From positions 1,660,217 to 1,724,216 of the forward strand of contig JAOPJY010000001.1 in NCBI GenBank assembly GCA_025517425.1: DNA of 64,000 nucleotides, written 5' to 3'. Position numbers and translations under genes: made by a program. This document shows, piece by piece, positions 1 through 11,000 of this stretch. The notes under the pieces are model-generated. The model was not told the DNA's origin. It saw only the letters and a program-made list of their open reading frames with translations, and did no database searches. How positions within the stretch are numbered: position 1 is the first letter of the stretch; the number at the start of each line of letters is the position of its first letter. The stretch comes from Halobacteria archaeon AArc-dxtr1 (GTDB lineage: Archaea > Halobacteriota > Halobacteria > Halobacteriales > Natrialbaceae).

Positions 1-1
1 A

Positions 2-298
2 GATGGTAAGCGGAACTTCGCGCTGCGCGAGGGCAACGGCGATGAATCGAGCGTCTTTTCCGGAAACACGCCGCGGCAGGCGGCACTCAAGGCAGCCCGA
101 CGGTTAGATCCCGGCTCCAGCGAGGACGAGGCCGATCGGGTCGAGCTCAAACTCCGCGAAAAAGGCACCGACAAGGTACACATCTACGACGGCTGGGCGT
201 GGGAAGAGACGGCCCCCGACGACAAACCGGACTGGATGCCCGGTGAGATCACGGAGGCGAACGTCTCGAAGAAAGGTATCGAGCATCTAGAGGAGTAA
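2..298 (+). CDS. MC1 family non-histone chromosomal protein, 3' part
   Basis: The window opens inside this gene, so the start codon is missing and about 98 residues to the TAA at 296 are visible. The protein has the hallmarks of archaeal MC1: NFALREGNGDESSVFSGNTP, then PRQAALKAARRL, then HIYDGWAWEE and KPDWMPGEI. MC1 is a small monomeric protein that bends and compacts DNA in haloarchaea and Methanosarcina; the Trp-rich C-terminal half is its DNA-binding surface. Most of the roughly 100-residue family length is present, so little is lost. The recognition rests on the family-typical order of motifs; the role in nucleoid organisation is inferred from the family. Confidence 0.9.
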   Translation, partial: DGKRNFALREGNGDESSVFSGNTPRQAALKAARRLDPGSSEDEADRVELKLREKGTDKVHIYDGWAWEETAPDDKPDWMPGEITEANVSKKGIEHLEE

Positions 299-630
299 TT
301 CCACGACAGTCGCCTGTTCGATGCAGACGGCTTCGATTGATAGCAGCGGCGCCACGCCGAAGAGGCCGAGCGACCCTCGCTCGCGGCGGCGATCTATCGT
401 TTCCGCTTCCGTAGAGAACGACGACTCGATTTGGAGGTATCGACTTCGACGAATAGTTGCACGTCGCGACCACGTACGAGGTGTTTACTGCCTTCCGCGT
501 CATGGCCTCGCTGGCTGGGGTTACGTTCGTTATCGGCACCCAGCACGTCGCCCAGTGGTTCGAAGAGGAGAACCTCGGGCTCGCAGAGTGGACGACGGTC
601 TTTTTGCCCCGTCAGCACAAGTAAGCGGTA
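299..630. other. Intergenic stretch before pheA
   Basis: Apart from one doubtful short reading frame near its end, I see no gene here. The T-rich stretch CTTTTTG at about 600-606, some 25-30 nt before the pheA ATG, fits a weak haloarchaeal promoter element and argues that pheA starts its own near-leaderless transcript. Confidence 0.4.
481..624 (+). CDS. Possible 47-aa small protein upstream of pheA (tentative)
   Basis: A GTG-initiated frame (an alternative ATG is at 502) reads [20 protein letters not shown], then a Glu-rich, Trp-containing stretch ending in FLPRQHK. The first half is hydrophobic enough for one membrane segment. The stop lies 6 nt before the pheA ATG, which would allow translational coupling. 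Against it, the T-rich stretch near its 3' end looks like the pheA promoter, there is no clear promoter or ribosome-binding site of its own, and I do not recognise the sequence. It may be chance. Confidence 0.22.
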   Translation: MFTAFRVMASLAGVTFVIGTQHVAQWFEEENLGLAEWTTVFLPRQHK

Positions 631-1440
631 ATGACGACAGTTACACTCGGACCCGAGGGGACCTACTCCCACCGAGCCGCACGGGCGGTCGCTGAGAACG
701 GGATCGACTTTCGCCAGTCGGTGACGGCGATCGTCGACGCCGTCGCGAACGAGGGATACGAGTACGGAGTCATTCCAATCGAGAACAGTATCGAGGGGAG
801 CGTCACCGAGAGTCTCGACGCAATCGGAGAGTACGACGTGGCCGTCGTCCGCGAGATCGTCACCCCAATCACGCACGCACTGCTCGCCCAGGGCTCGGAG
901 TTCGAGACGATCGCCAGCCACTCCCAGGCGCTGGCACAATGTCGGGGCTACCTCGACCGAGAGTATCCGGAGGTCACACTCGAAGCCGTCGCGAGCACCG
1001 CCCAGGGCGTCGAGTACGCCCACGAAGATCCAACGATCGCGGGGATCGGGCATCCGGACAACGCCGACGGCGAGTTGCAGGTACTCGCCGAAGGGATCCA
1101 GGACCAATCGTCGAACGCGACGCGCTTTTTCGTGGTCGCACCCGTCGATGCGCGCTCTACAGGGGGCGGGAAGACCTCGCTCGTCGTCTACCCAGACGTC
1201 GACTACCCAGGCCTGCTACTCGAGCTGTTGAAACCGTTCGCCGAGCGAAATATCAACCTGACGCGCCTCGAGTCCCGCCCGAGCGGGGAGCGTCTGGGCG
1301 ACTACGTCTTCCACATCGACATCGAAGCGGGACTGTACGAGGAGCGGACGGACGAAGCACTCGCGGACATCGAAGCGCTCGCAGAAAACGGCTGGGTCCG
1401 GCGGCTCGGTTCGTACGACACCGAACACGTCGTGGAGTAA
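631..1440 (+). CDS. pheA: Prephenate dehydratase
   Basis: PheA converts prephenate to phenylpyruvate, the committed step to phenylalanine, in the cytoplasm. At 269 aa it has the length of a stand-alone archaeal dehydratase without chorismate mutase. The catalytic domain opens with LGPEGTYSH (residues 6-14), continues with IPIENSIEGSV, and carries the NATRFFVV motif near residue 165, whose Thr-Arg-Phe is essential in this family. The C-terminal third is an ACT domain; ESRP at residues 214-217 is the signature of the phenylalanine-binding regulatory site, so feedback inhibition by phenylalanine is expected. The ATG at 631 directly precedes the conserved N-terminal strand. It stands alone, with a chaperone gene downstream on the same strand. 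Confidence 0.95.
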   Translation: MTTVTLGPEGTYSHRAARAVAENGIDFRQSVTAIVDAVANEGYEYGVIPIENSIEGSVTESLDAIGEYDVAVVREIVTPITHALLAQGSEFETIASHSQALAQCRGYLDREYPEVTLEAVASTAQGVEYAHEDPTIAGIGHPDNADGELQVLAEGIQDQSSNATRFFVVAPVDARSTGGGKTSLVVYPDVDYPGLLLELLKPFAERNINLTRLESRPSGERLGDYVFHIDIEAGLYEERTDEALADIEALAENGWVRRLGSYDTEHVVE

Positions 1441-1532
1441 GAGCGGGCGTGAGGTGAGACCGGACGTGGAGTGAAGGCGGTGCATCTACAAGACGGACCA
1501 GCCACCGACAGCGAGCCCCCATCCGCGGGCAG

Positions 1533-1541
1533 AGTTTATCC
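1533..1541 (+). promoter_or_regulatory. TATA-like box of the hsp20 gene
   Basis: AGTTTATCC lies 24-32 nt before the ATG at 1565, the spacing expected for a leaderless haloarchaeal transcript. This supports ATG 1565 over an in-frame TTG at 1544. Confidence 0.5.
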
Positions 1542-1564
1542 TCTTGGGAGGCCTACAGGCGAAT

Positions 1565-1984
1565 ATGCGACGCAATCCGTTCGACGAACTCGAGGAGATG
1601 CTAAATCGAGTGAGCCGGCAGGTCGAAGAGGGTGTAACCGCTGGCGGGCTCCAGACGCCGGGCTCGGTCGCCGTCGACGTCGTCGACGCGGGCGAGGCGT
1701 ACACCGTCACCGCCGACCTCCCGGGATACGAGACCGAGGACCTGGAGCTAACGCTGACGGAGGGGACGCTCCAGCTCGAGGCGGCCCGCGAGCGATCCCG
1801 CGAACACCAGGAGGGCGAGTACGTCCGCCGCGAGCGGACAGGACAGACGGTGAGCCGGCGAATTCGCCTCCCAGAGCCCGTCGACGAGGAGGGAGTTTCG
1901 GCGACCTACAACAACGGTGTGTTGACGGTACGGCTGCCGAAGGAAACTCCCGGCGGAGACTCGAAACAGATCGACATCGAGTAA
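1565..1984 (+). CDS. Hsp20/alpha-crystallin small heat-shock protein
   Basis: This 139-aa protein begins MRRNPFDELEEML, the usual N-terminus of haloarchaeal Hsp20 proteins, followed by a short variable arm. From about residue 40 it has the alpha-crystallin domain, including VDVVDAGEAYTVTADLPGY, a central charged region and the C-terminal NNGVLTVRLPK strand. Family members form oligomers that hold unfolding proteins without ATP. The start is set by the TATA-like box upstream and by the family N-terminus; an in-frame TTG seven codons earlier is unlikely. It is convergent with the giant surface-protein gene, whose stop lies about 60 nt downstream. Confidence 0.92.
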   Translation: MRRNPFDELEEMLNRVSRQVEEGVTAGGLQTPGSVAVDVVDAGEAYTVTADLPGYETEDLELTLTEGTLQLEAARERSREHQEGEYVRRERTGQTVSRRIRLPEPVDEEGVSATYNNGVLTVRLPKETPGGDSKQIDIE

Positions 1985-2045
1985 CTCGCACGCCAAAGTG
2001 GCGAACTGAGGACAATCGAGTTGTCCGTGTGAGAGCCGAGCCGAA

Positions 2046-5000
2046 CTACGAGCGAGCGTTCTTTTTGCGACGTGTTCGAACAAGGCTTCGTCCGAGCAGC
2101 AGTGTGCCGATGGTAACGAGCACGGTCAACACGCCGAATCCAGGAACCGAATCGTCATCCGCCGAATCGTCTCCGGTAGCCGTCCGAGAGTCATCCGCCG
2201 AACGGTCGACTCCGTCACCGTCTGCTCTCTCGTCGTCTGAAGCGTCGTCTGTACCGTCGCTATCATCCTCGTCATCGTCTGGGACGGCATCCTCGACGGC
2301 GAAAGACGTCTCAGCAGTGACGTCACTGCCGTCTTCGGCGAGGATCGTGAGCGTCGCAGCGTACGATTCGCCGGGAGCGACGGCGAGGACGTACTGGGCC
2401 ACCGAGTCCGTGATCTGTGCGTTCTCGTCGTCGGTGACGTCCTCGCCGTTTACCGTCAGCGCGACGGCGCCGTCAGCTGTCGACGAAACGCCTTCGTACT
2501 CGAAGCCGACGGTGATCTCCTCGGTCTCCGCGTCAAGCGACGTCCCGTCGGCTGGCGAGACGTCGACGATCTCCGGTGGTTCGTCGGGCGTCGGGTCGAC
2601 TTCATCTTCGACCTCGAAGGCCGTCTCAGCACTGGCCACATTGCCAGCGTTGTCAGCGACCGTGATCTCGGCGACGTACGATTCGCCGGGCGCGACGTCG
2701 AAGGTGTACTCCGCTACCGAGCCCGTGATCTGTGCGTTCTCGCCGTCGGTGACGTCCTCGCCGTTTACCGTCAGCGCAACGGCGCCGACGTCGACGCCCG
2801 AGAGCGCGTCTTCGTATTCGAAGCCGACGGTGATCTCCTCGGTCTCCGCGTCAAGCGACGTCCCGTCGGCTGGCGAGACGTCGACGATCTCCGGTGGCTC
2901 CTCGTCGATGACGAGCGCCCCGTAGGTCGAGAACCTGGTAACGTCGGCGACGACGAACGGATCGTCGTCGTAATAGGTCACTGTCGAGTCGACTGCGTTC
3001 CAGTCGCCGCTGGTCTCGTCGAGGTGATAGAGGCCGACGTCGTCAACTGACGCACCGTCATCGAGCTCGTGCTCGTCGATGGCCATCGAGACCGTCGCGC
3101 TCTCGATCGTCCCCGATTCCATGTGGTAGTCGATGAAGCCGTCCAGTTGCGCAGTCAAGAAGCCGACGCCGAGTTCACCAGCGCCGAGGTTCGTGTTGAC
3201 CGAGTTCTCAGAGAGCGCGAGGAACAACTCTTCGGCGAGGATTGCCTGTTCTGCCTCCTCGATCACGTCAAACGTGATCGTCGTCCCCGTCTCGTCGATG
3301 ACGATCTCTCCGTCACCGATCGTGAACCCGGTGTTGATTACCGTTGACACGTCGTTGCTCCCGACATTACCGGCGCGGTCGGTTCCGGTAGCAGTGACGA
3401 CGTACTCGCCGGATTCCTCGAACTCGATCGTGCCGGTGAAGAGCTGATCAGAGTTGCTCGTCCCGTCGAGGGTCACCGTCACGGGTGACGTCGAGCCGTC
3501 GTCGTGGACGACGACCGCGCTTACGTCGGGAACATCGGAGAGGGGCTCGTCGCTCTCGACGACGACCGTCGCGGAGTCACCGTCGACGTCCTCGATCGTC
3601 ACCGACATCGAGGGGGTATTTCGGTCGATCACGAGAAGTTCGTCCGCGGCGTCCATCCCCGCGTTCCCCTGTTCGTCCACTGCAATCACCGACACCTCGT
3701 ATGCCCCGTCGTCGGGGAGGGCGTCGAGCGGAATCTCGGCAGTCCAGCGGTCGCTGCCGTCGTGGGTTGCGTCCACGCCGACGGAGTAGGTCGTCTGCAT
3801 GGAACTGACCAGCAGCGTCGCTTCCTCGAGATCGAAGTCGGATTCGACGTCGATCGTGACGGTGGTATCCTCACTCGCATAGACCGCGTCTGCCTCGAGA
3901 TCGAGGTCGTACCCGTCCGAGTAGCCCTCAACGTTCGTGATGGACGGATCGACGGTCGGTTCGACGACCTCAACGGTCCCGGCGTATCGGTCACCGAGCC
4001 TGAGTTCGTACGCACCGGTCTGCTCGGGCTGGAAGGTGATGTTCAGCGCACCCAGGTGGTAGAACCCGGGCGCGAGCGTTACCTCCTGACTGTCGACGAC
4101 GAACTCCTCGCCGGAGTCCTGGTCGATCGCGACTAACTCGATCGTCTCGGTTCCCTCGACGTTTCCAGCCTGGTAGATGCTTCCCACCACATGTAGCTCC
4201 TGACCCAGCGCGATCTCGATCTCGGAGGAAGAAGCGGCGATCACTTGTACGTCCGAGTACGCCTCGGTCACGTCCAGTTCGCCGGCATCACGATCGCCCA
4301 GTTTGAGGTCGTAGACGCCCGGATCGTCGATCGTTGCGGTCACGTTTAGCGCACCAAGGTGGTAGAAGCCCGGTGCGAGCGTTACCTCCTGGCTGCCCAG
4401 GACCATCTCCTCGCCGGTGTCCTGATCGATTGCCACCAGGTCGATCGTCTCGGTTCCCTCGACGTTGCCAGCCTGATAGATGCTACCCACCACGTACAGC
4501 TCCTCGCCTTCCAAGACTTCGATCTCCGAAGTCGACGCCGCGATGACCTGGATGTCCGATTCGGCGGCTTCGACCTCGACCGTTCCGGCGGAGCGGTCGC
4601 CGAGTTCGAGGTCGTAGGTACCACTTTCCTCGGGTGCGAAGGAGATGTTGAGTGCACCCAGATGGTAGAAGCCCGGAGAGAGGGTCACCTCCTGGCTGCC
4701 GATGATCTCGGTTTCGTTCGTCTCCGTGTTTGTCGCCGTCAGTTCGATCGTCTCGGTTCCCTCGACGTTCCCGCTCTGGTAGATGCTCCCGACAGTGTAG
4801 GCCTCCTCGCCCTCGATCAGTTCGATCTCCGAAGTCGACGCCGCGATGACCTGGATGTCCGATTCGGCGGCTTCAACCTCGACCCAGCCTGCATAGCGCT
4901 CACCGAGGTGGAGATCGTACGTTCCAGGCGCGTGGGGCTCGAACGTGATGTTGATCGCTCCCAGGTGGTAGAAGCCCGGATCGAGTGTGACGTCCTGACT

Positions 5001-8000
5001 GCCGACGACATCGGTTTCATTGGTCTCAGTGTTTGTCGCCGTCAGTTCGATCGTCTCAGTACCACCTTCCTCACCGGCTTGGTAGATGCTGCCGGTCACG
5101 GAGGTGTGCTCACCCTCGATTAGTTCCACGTCGGCGACCGAGGAACCGACTACCTGAATGTCCGAAAGGGACTGCTCGACGGAGACGGAGCCCGCATCCC
5201 GTCCGCCGAGTTCGAGATCGTAGGTCCCGGCCTCTTCGGGTGTAAATGAGATGTTAAGCGCACCGAGATGATAGAAGCCCGAGGAGAGCGTCACCTCCTG
5301 GCTGCCGACGGATACCGTCTCGTTCGTCCCCCGGTGGGTCGCGTTCAGTGAGATCTCCTGGGTGCCTTCGATATTCCCTGCCTGATAGACGCTTCCGATG
5401 ACGTTGACTTCCTCACCGACGGTGAGATTGTATCCGTCCGGCGAGGCCGCGATGACCTGAATGTCAGAGACTGCGGGTTCGACGTCGATCGCCCCGGCGT
5501 TCTGTCCGCCGAGTTCGAGATCGTACGTCCCCGGTTCGTCGGGTGCGAACGTGATGTTCAGCGCACCCAGGTGGTAGAACCCGGGCGAGAGCGTCACCTC
5601 CTGGCTTCCCATGTCGGTCTCCTCACCGGTGTCCTGATCGATTGCCACCAGGTCGATCGTCTCGGTTCCCTCGACGTTGCCAGCCTGGTAGATGCTGCCG
5701 ACAGTGTAGGCTTCCTCACCCTCGATCAGCTCGAGTTCGGAGGTCGACGCCGCGATCACCTGGATGTCCGATTCGGCGGCTTCGACCTCAACGGTTCCGG
5801 CGGAGCGGTCGCCGAGTTCGAGGTCGTAGGTACCACTTTCCTCGGGTGCGAAGGAGATGTTCAGCGCACCCAGATGGTAGAAGCCCGGAGAGAGGGTCAC
5901 CTCCTGGCTGCCGATGATCTCGGTTTCGTTCGTCTCCGTGTTTGTCGCCGTCAGTTCGATCGTCTCGGTTCCCTCGACGTTCCCGCTCTGGTAGATGCTC
6001 CCGACAGTGTAGGCCTCCTCGCCCTCGATCAGTTCGATCTCCGAAGTCGACGCCGCGATGACCTGGATGTCCGATTCGCCCGGTTCGACCTCGACCGTTC
6101 CGGCGGAGCGGTCGCCGAGTTCGAGGTCGTAGGTTCCCGGTTCGGGTGCGAACGTGATGTTGATTGCTCCCAGGTGGTAGAAGCCCGGAGAGAGCGTCAC
6201 ATCCTGGCTGCCCAGGACAATCTCCTCACCGGTGTCCTGATCGATTGCCACCAGGTCGATCGTCTCGGTTTCCTCGACGTTACCAGCCTGGTAGATGCTG
6301 CCGACGGTGTAGGCTTCCTCACCCTCGATCAGTTCGATCTCCGAGGTCGAGGCTGCGATGACCTGAATATCAGAGACTGCAGGTTCGACCTCGACCGTTC
6401 CGGCGGAGCGGTCGCCGAGTTCGAGGTCATAGATGCCGGGTTCTTCGAGCGCCGCGGTGATGTTGAGCGCACCCAGGTGATAGAATCCTGGGGAGAGCGT
6501 TACCTCCTGGCTGCCCAGGTGAATTTCGTCGCCGGTTTCCTGGTCGATGGCGACGAGGTCGATCGTCTCGGGACCCTCGGCGGTCCCGTCCTGGTAGATG
6601 CTGCCGATCGCGTACACCTCCTCGCCCTGGATAACGTCGGTTTCAGACAGCGAGGCCGCGATGACCTGCACATCAGAGAACTGGTTCTCGATCGTGACCG
6701 TTTCGACGACGAAGCCGTTGACCGAGAGCGTCACCTCGGCGCTCTCGCCCTCATCGGGAATGTCGCCCGGCGCGGGAGTCCAAGAGAGCGTCCCACCGTC
6801 GCGGGTGATTCCGGATTCGACGAACACCGTCGCTTCGTCGACCGCCTCGCCGTCAACGTCGAGCACCAGGGTTTCGATTCCCGGTTGATCACCGCTGTTG
6901 AAGAAGTCGACGGAGACGGTGACCGACTCGTCGATTCCGACCGTCTCCCGGTCTGCACTCGCACCGTAGACGAGGACAGACGCGTCGGGATCCGCGACAG
7001 CGACGGTGCCGACAGCGGTTCCGTTGACAGTCAGGTCGTGTTCGCCGGCCTCGTCGAACGCGTGCTCGAAGGTGACCGTCCCGGTCGCACCCGGTTCGAC
7101 GGAAATCGTCTCGGCGTCGACCGGCACGCCGTCGACCTCGAAGTCGAGTTCCTCGTTACCGGCGACCGTTCCGTCGTTGGTCACCTCGACGACGACAGCT
7201 ACGCTGTCACCGACTGTAACGGCGGTCGGATCGACCGTTCCGTCGACAATCACCAGGTCGGCGTAGGCCGCCTCCACAGTCGTCGCCGTCGCGGCTTCGT
7301 CGTCGTCGCTGCGCACGACGACCGAAACGTCGCCTGCATCTTCTGCCTCGGTCGCCCAGACGAGCGTTACCGTCTCGTGCTCGCCGCCGTCGAGGGAGAC
7401 GTCGATCGCGTCAACGACCGTTCCGTCGACAACCAGCTCGATCGGTTGGGTCGCACTGATATCGCCGGTGTTCGTCAGCGTCGTAGTAACGTCGAGTTCC
7501 TCTCCCGCCACCACCGGCGTGGTCGTGTTCTCGATCGTCACGTCGAACGACGCCGGCTCGGCGACAGCCACGGTTCCAATGGGGGCCCCGTCGACGGTCA
7601 GGTCGTACTCGCCAGCGGCACCGAACGCGTGTTCGAACGCGATCGTCTCGGTTGTTCCGGCATCGACAGTTACTGTCTCGTTGGCCACGGACACATCGCT
7701 CGTCGCAAGGGTGAGAGTTCGCGTTCCGGAAACCGTCCCGTCGTTGGTCACCTCGGCGAGGACAGTGACGGTCTCGTCGACCAGGACAGAATCCGGATCG
7801 ATCGTTCCGTCGACGACCACCAGGTCGGCGTAGGCCGCCTCCACAGTCGCCGCCGCCGCGGCTTCGTCGTCGTCGCTGCGCACGACGACCGAAACGTCGC
7901 CTGCATCTTCTGCCTCGGTCGCCCAGACGAGTGTCACCGTCTCTCGCTCGCCACCGTCGAGAGAGACCGCAACTGTGTCGACGACCGTTCCGTCGACGAC

Positions 8001-11000
8001 TAACTCGATCGTCTGACTGCTTTCGATCCCGCCGAGGTTCTCGACCGTCGCGACGGTCGAGAGGGGCTCGCCGGCAACCACTGGCGCGTCCGTACTCTCG
8101 ATCAGTACGTCGAACGAGGCGGGTGGAGGAGCGACAGTAACGGTGTCAACAGCGGTTCCGCCGATGGTCACGGCGTATTCGCCGGCATCGGCGAACACGT
8201 GTTCGAAGGTGACCGTCTCGGTCGTACCCGGCGCGACGGACACCGTCGCGTCGTCAGCGACCACGCCGTCGATTTCGAGGGAGATCGTCTCGTCGCCGGC
8301 GATCGTCCCGTCGTTGGTCACCTCCGCAGAGATCGTGACGGATTCACCGACCTCGACGTCGCTTCGGTCAAGGGTTCCGTCGACGACGGTCAGATCGGCG
8401 TAGGCCGCCTCGACGGTCACGTCGGTGGACGCCTCACTGTCGTCGCTTTCCACTACGATCGTGATCGCATCGCCTGCGTCTCCCGTGCTTGTCGCCCAGA
8501 CGAGTGTCACGGTCTCGGACTCGCCGCCCGTGAGGGTGACGTCGATCTCGTCGAGGACCGTGCCGTCGGCGACCAGTTCGACTGTCTGGGTTCCGTCCTC
8601 GTCGCCAGTGTTCTCGACCGTTGCGGTGACGAGGAGGTCCTCGCCGGCAACGACCGGATCGGCGGTACCGTCGATCGTTACATCGAACGAGGCGGGTTCG
8701 GGGTCCGGATCGGGGACGTCGTCCAACTCGCCGAAGACGCCGAACGTGGAGAAGCCGGTCACACCGGTGGCGTAGACGTATCCTTCGTTTGCGTCGACTC
8801 CCGACTCGTAGGGTTCGTCGCCGGGAGCGTGCCAAGTGCCGTCGTAACGCCAGATGCCGAGCGTCGATTCGTCGAGATCGCCGAGGTCGGCCGCGTCGTA
8901 GTAGATCCGGAGTTCTGCGAGTGCCGCGTCGTCATCCAGACTGGTCACCTCGACGTATCTGCTGAGGGAGTCGAATCCGTCGGGACCGGTTCCGGAGCCG
9001 GCCGCCGCGTTGAGTTGTACACCGTTTCCGACGACTGTCACCGTCGCGTCGCCCAGCGTCAGCCGGTCGAGCGTGGTATCGCTCTCACCGTCGAGTAAGA
9101 CGTCGGCTCCTTCGACATCGGTGACGGTCAGGTTCGAGACAGTCGTGTTCTCGCCGTAGATCACCATACCGGTCGGGCTTCCGTCGATCGTGACGTCCTC
9201 GAACGCGTTGTTGTAGTTCTCGCTGGAGGCGACGTGTACGGCGTCCCACGTTCCACCGATAACGGTGACGTTGGTGAATGTGTTCCCGCTCGACTGGCGG
9301 ACCAGACTGAGCGAACTACCGGTGTTGTCGATCAATGTGACGTCAGTGAACGTGCTGTCGTCGGCGGCGGTCAACCCGATGCCGCTCCCTTCGTTTTCGG
9401 TCGCGGTAACTCCGTGGAACTCGTTGTGCACGACGGGTTCGTTCGACCGTGAATCGCCGATGAGGTAGATTCCCTCGCCGTAGTTTCCAGACGCCGTAAC
9501 GTCCCGCAGGACGTTTCCACTGCTGTCGTCGACGACGATCCCGTTCCAGCCGTTACCGGAGACGCTGACGTTCTCGAACTCGTTCCCGACGTTGCTCTCG
9601 AGATTCAGCCCGTACATCGAGTTGTCGTCGGCCGTGACGTCGACGAACGTGTTACCCGAGCCGAACGTCGTCAGCCCGGCCTGGCTCGACGAGGAGTCCA
9701 GTCCGACGAAGACGTTCCCCGTCGAACCGGATCTCACCTGCACTGCGCCGGGTGAGAGCGCGCTCTGCTGGGCCTCGTTCTGGTAAGCGGTGACGTTCGT
9801 GAACACGTTGTCGTGACTGTATCCTTGCCACCCTGAGCCGACCTCAAGCCCCCGGTAGTCGTTGTGCCGCGTTACCAGGTTCGTCACCTCGTTGTTGTGC
9901 GCATTGGCGAACTCGGCGCCGGTGCCACCGTTCTCGACGAGCACATCCGTGACCACGCCGTCGCTTCCCGAGAAGTACAGTCCGGTGTCCCAGCCGTCGA
10001 TCGTCACGTCAGTGAGGGTGACGTTATCCGCGCCGTCAACGTGAATCCCGTACTGGGATCCATCCACATCGGCGCCTTGGATCGTGTGCCCTTGCCCGTC
10101 GAAGACCACGTCGTTCGCGTCGATCACGATTGCCGTCGAGTCCTTCGTTAGGTCTTCGTCGAGGAGGTAGGTTCCTGGCGTCGTGATAGTTGTACTCTCG
10201 GTGATCGTCACCGGCCCATCGTGGGTAACCGACACTGGTGCGGTGGCGATATCGTCCTGGCTCTTAACTGTCACCTCGCCGCTGCCAACGTTATCAGTAT
10301 CTGTCGTCCACGTGAGGGCCAGTGTCTCATCCTCGCCCCCGTCGAGTGTGCGTTCCTTCGTATCGACGACCGTTCCGTCGAAGTCCTCGAGGGAAATCGT
10401 CTGGGTTCCCGTCTTCTCGCCCACGTTGGTGACAGTGACGGTAACTTCCAGGTCTTCGCCCGTGTCAACCGGTGAGTTCATGTCGTCAATCACCACGTCA
10501 AAGTATGCCTCGAGCGGCGGCGCACCGATTGGATTTTCGTTGAGGAATGGCTCGTAGTCGATGTTCTCCCCGACCGAGTCGCCATCCCCGTCGCCTTCAC
10601 CGCTGGGGCCGCTCTCGTGACCCCACCAGTTGTTCGTCGCGTTGAGCGTCCCGTGACCATCGTAGACGAGTCCCTGATCGTTGCCGGCGATCGCGTTATC
10701 GTGAATGGCGACGACATCGTCGTTTCTCGCAAAGAGGTACAGACCCACATCGTTATTCCTGACGTCGTTGCTGTGAATAGAACCGGCATCGCTGCCAAAA
10801 TCGACGAAGATTCCCCGATCGGCATTATCTATTACCGTGTTGGATTCGATTGTCGTACCGTCTCGGCCGTCGACTTCGATTCCGTGGCCCCCACTTCCAG
10901 TAATAACGTTGTTCGTCACTTCGACGTCATCTACGGAACTGACAGGGGCCGCTGACCTCGGTATCCCAATTCGAATTCCCCCACTGTCGGCGTTCTCGAT

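Noticed and set aside
394-1107. Long minus-strand frame over pheA
   Set aside because: It mirrors the pheA codons in another frame; pheA has all family motifs and this frame has none.
3960-6690. Regular ~303-bp repeats as a possible CRISPR or satellite array
   Set aside because: The units are fully coding, in frame and diverged at synonymous sites, as expected of domain duplications; there are no short repeats with spacers.
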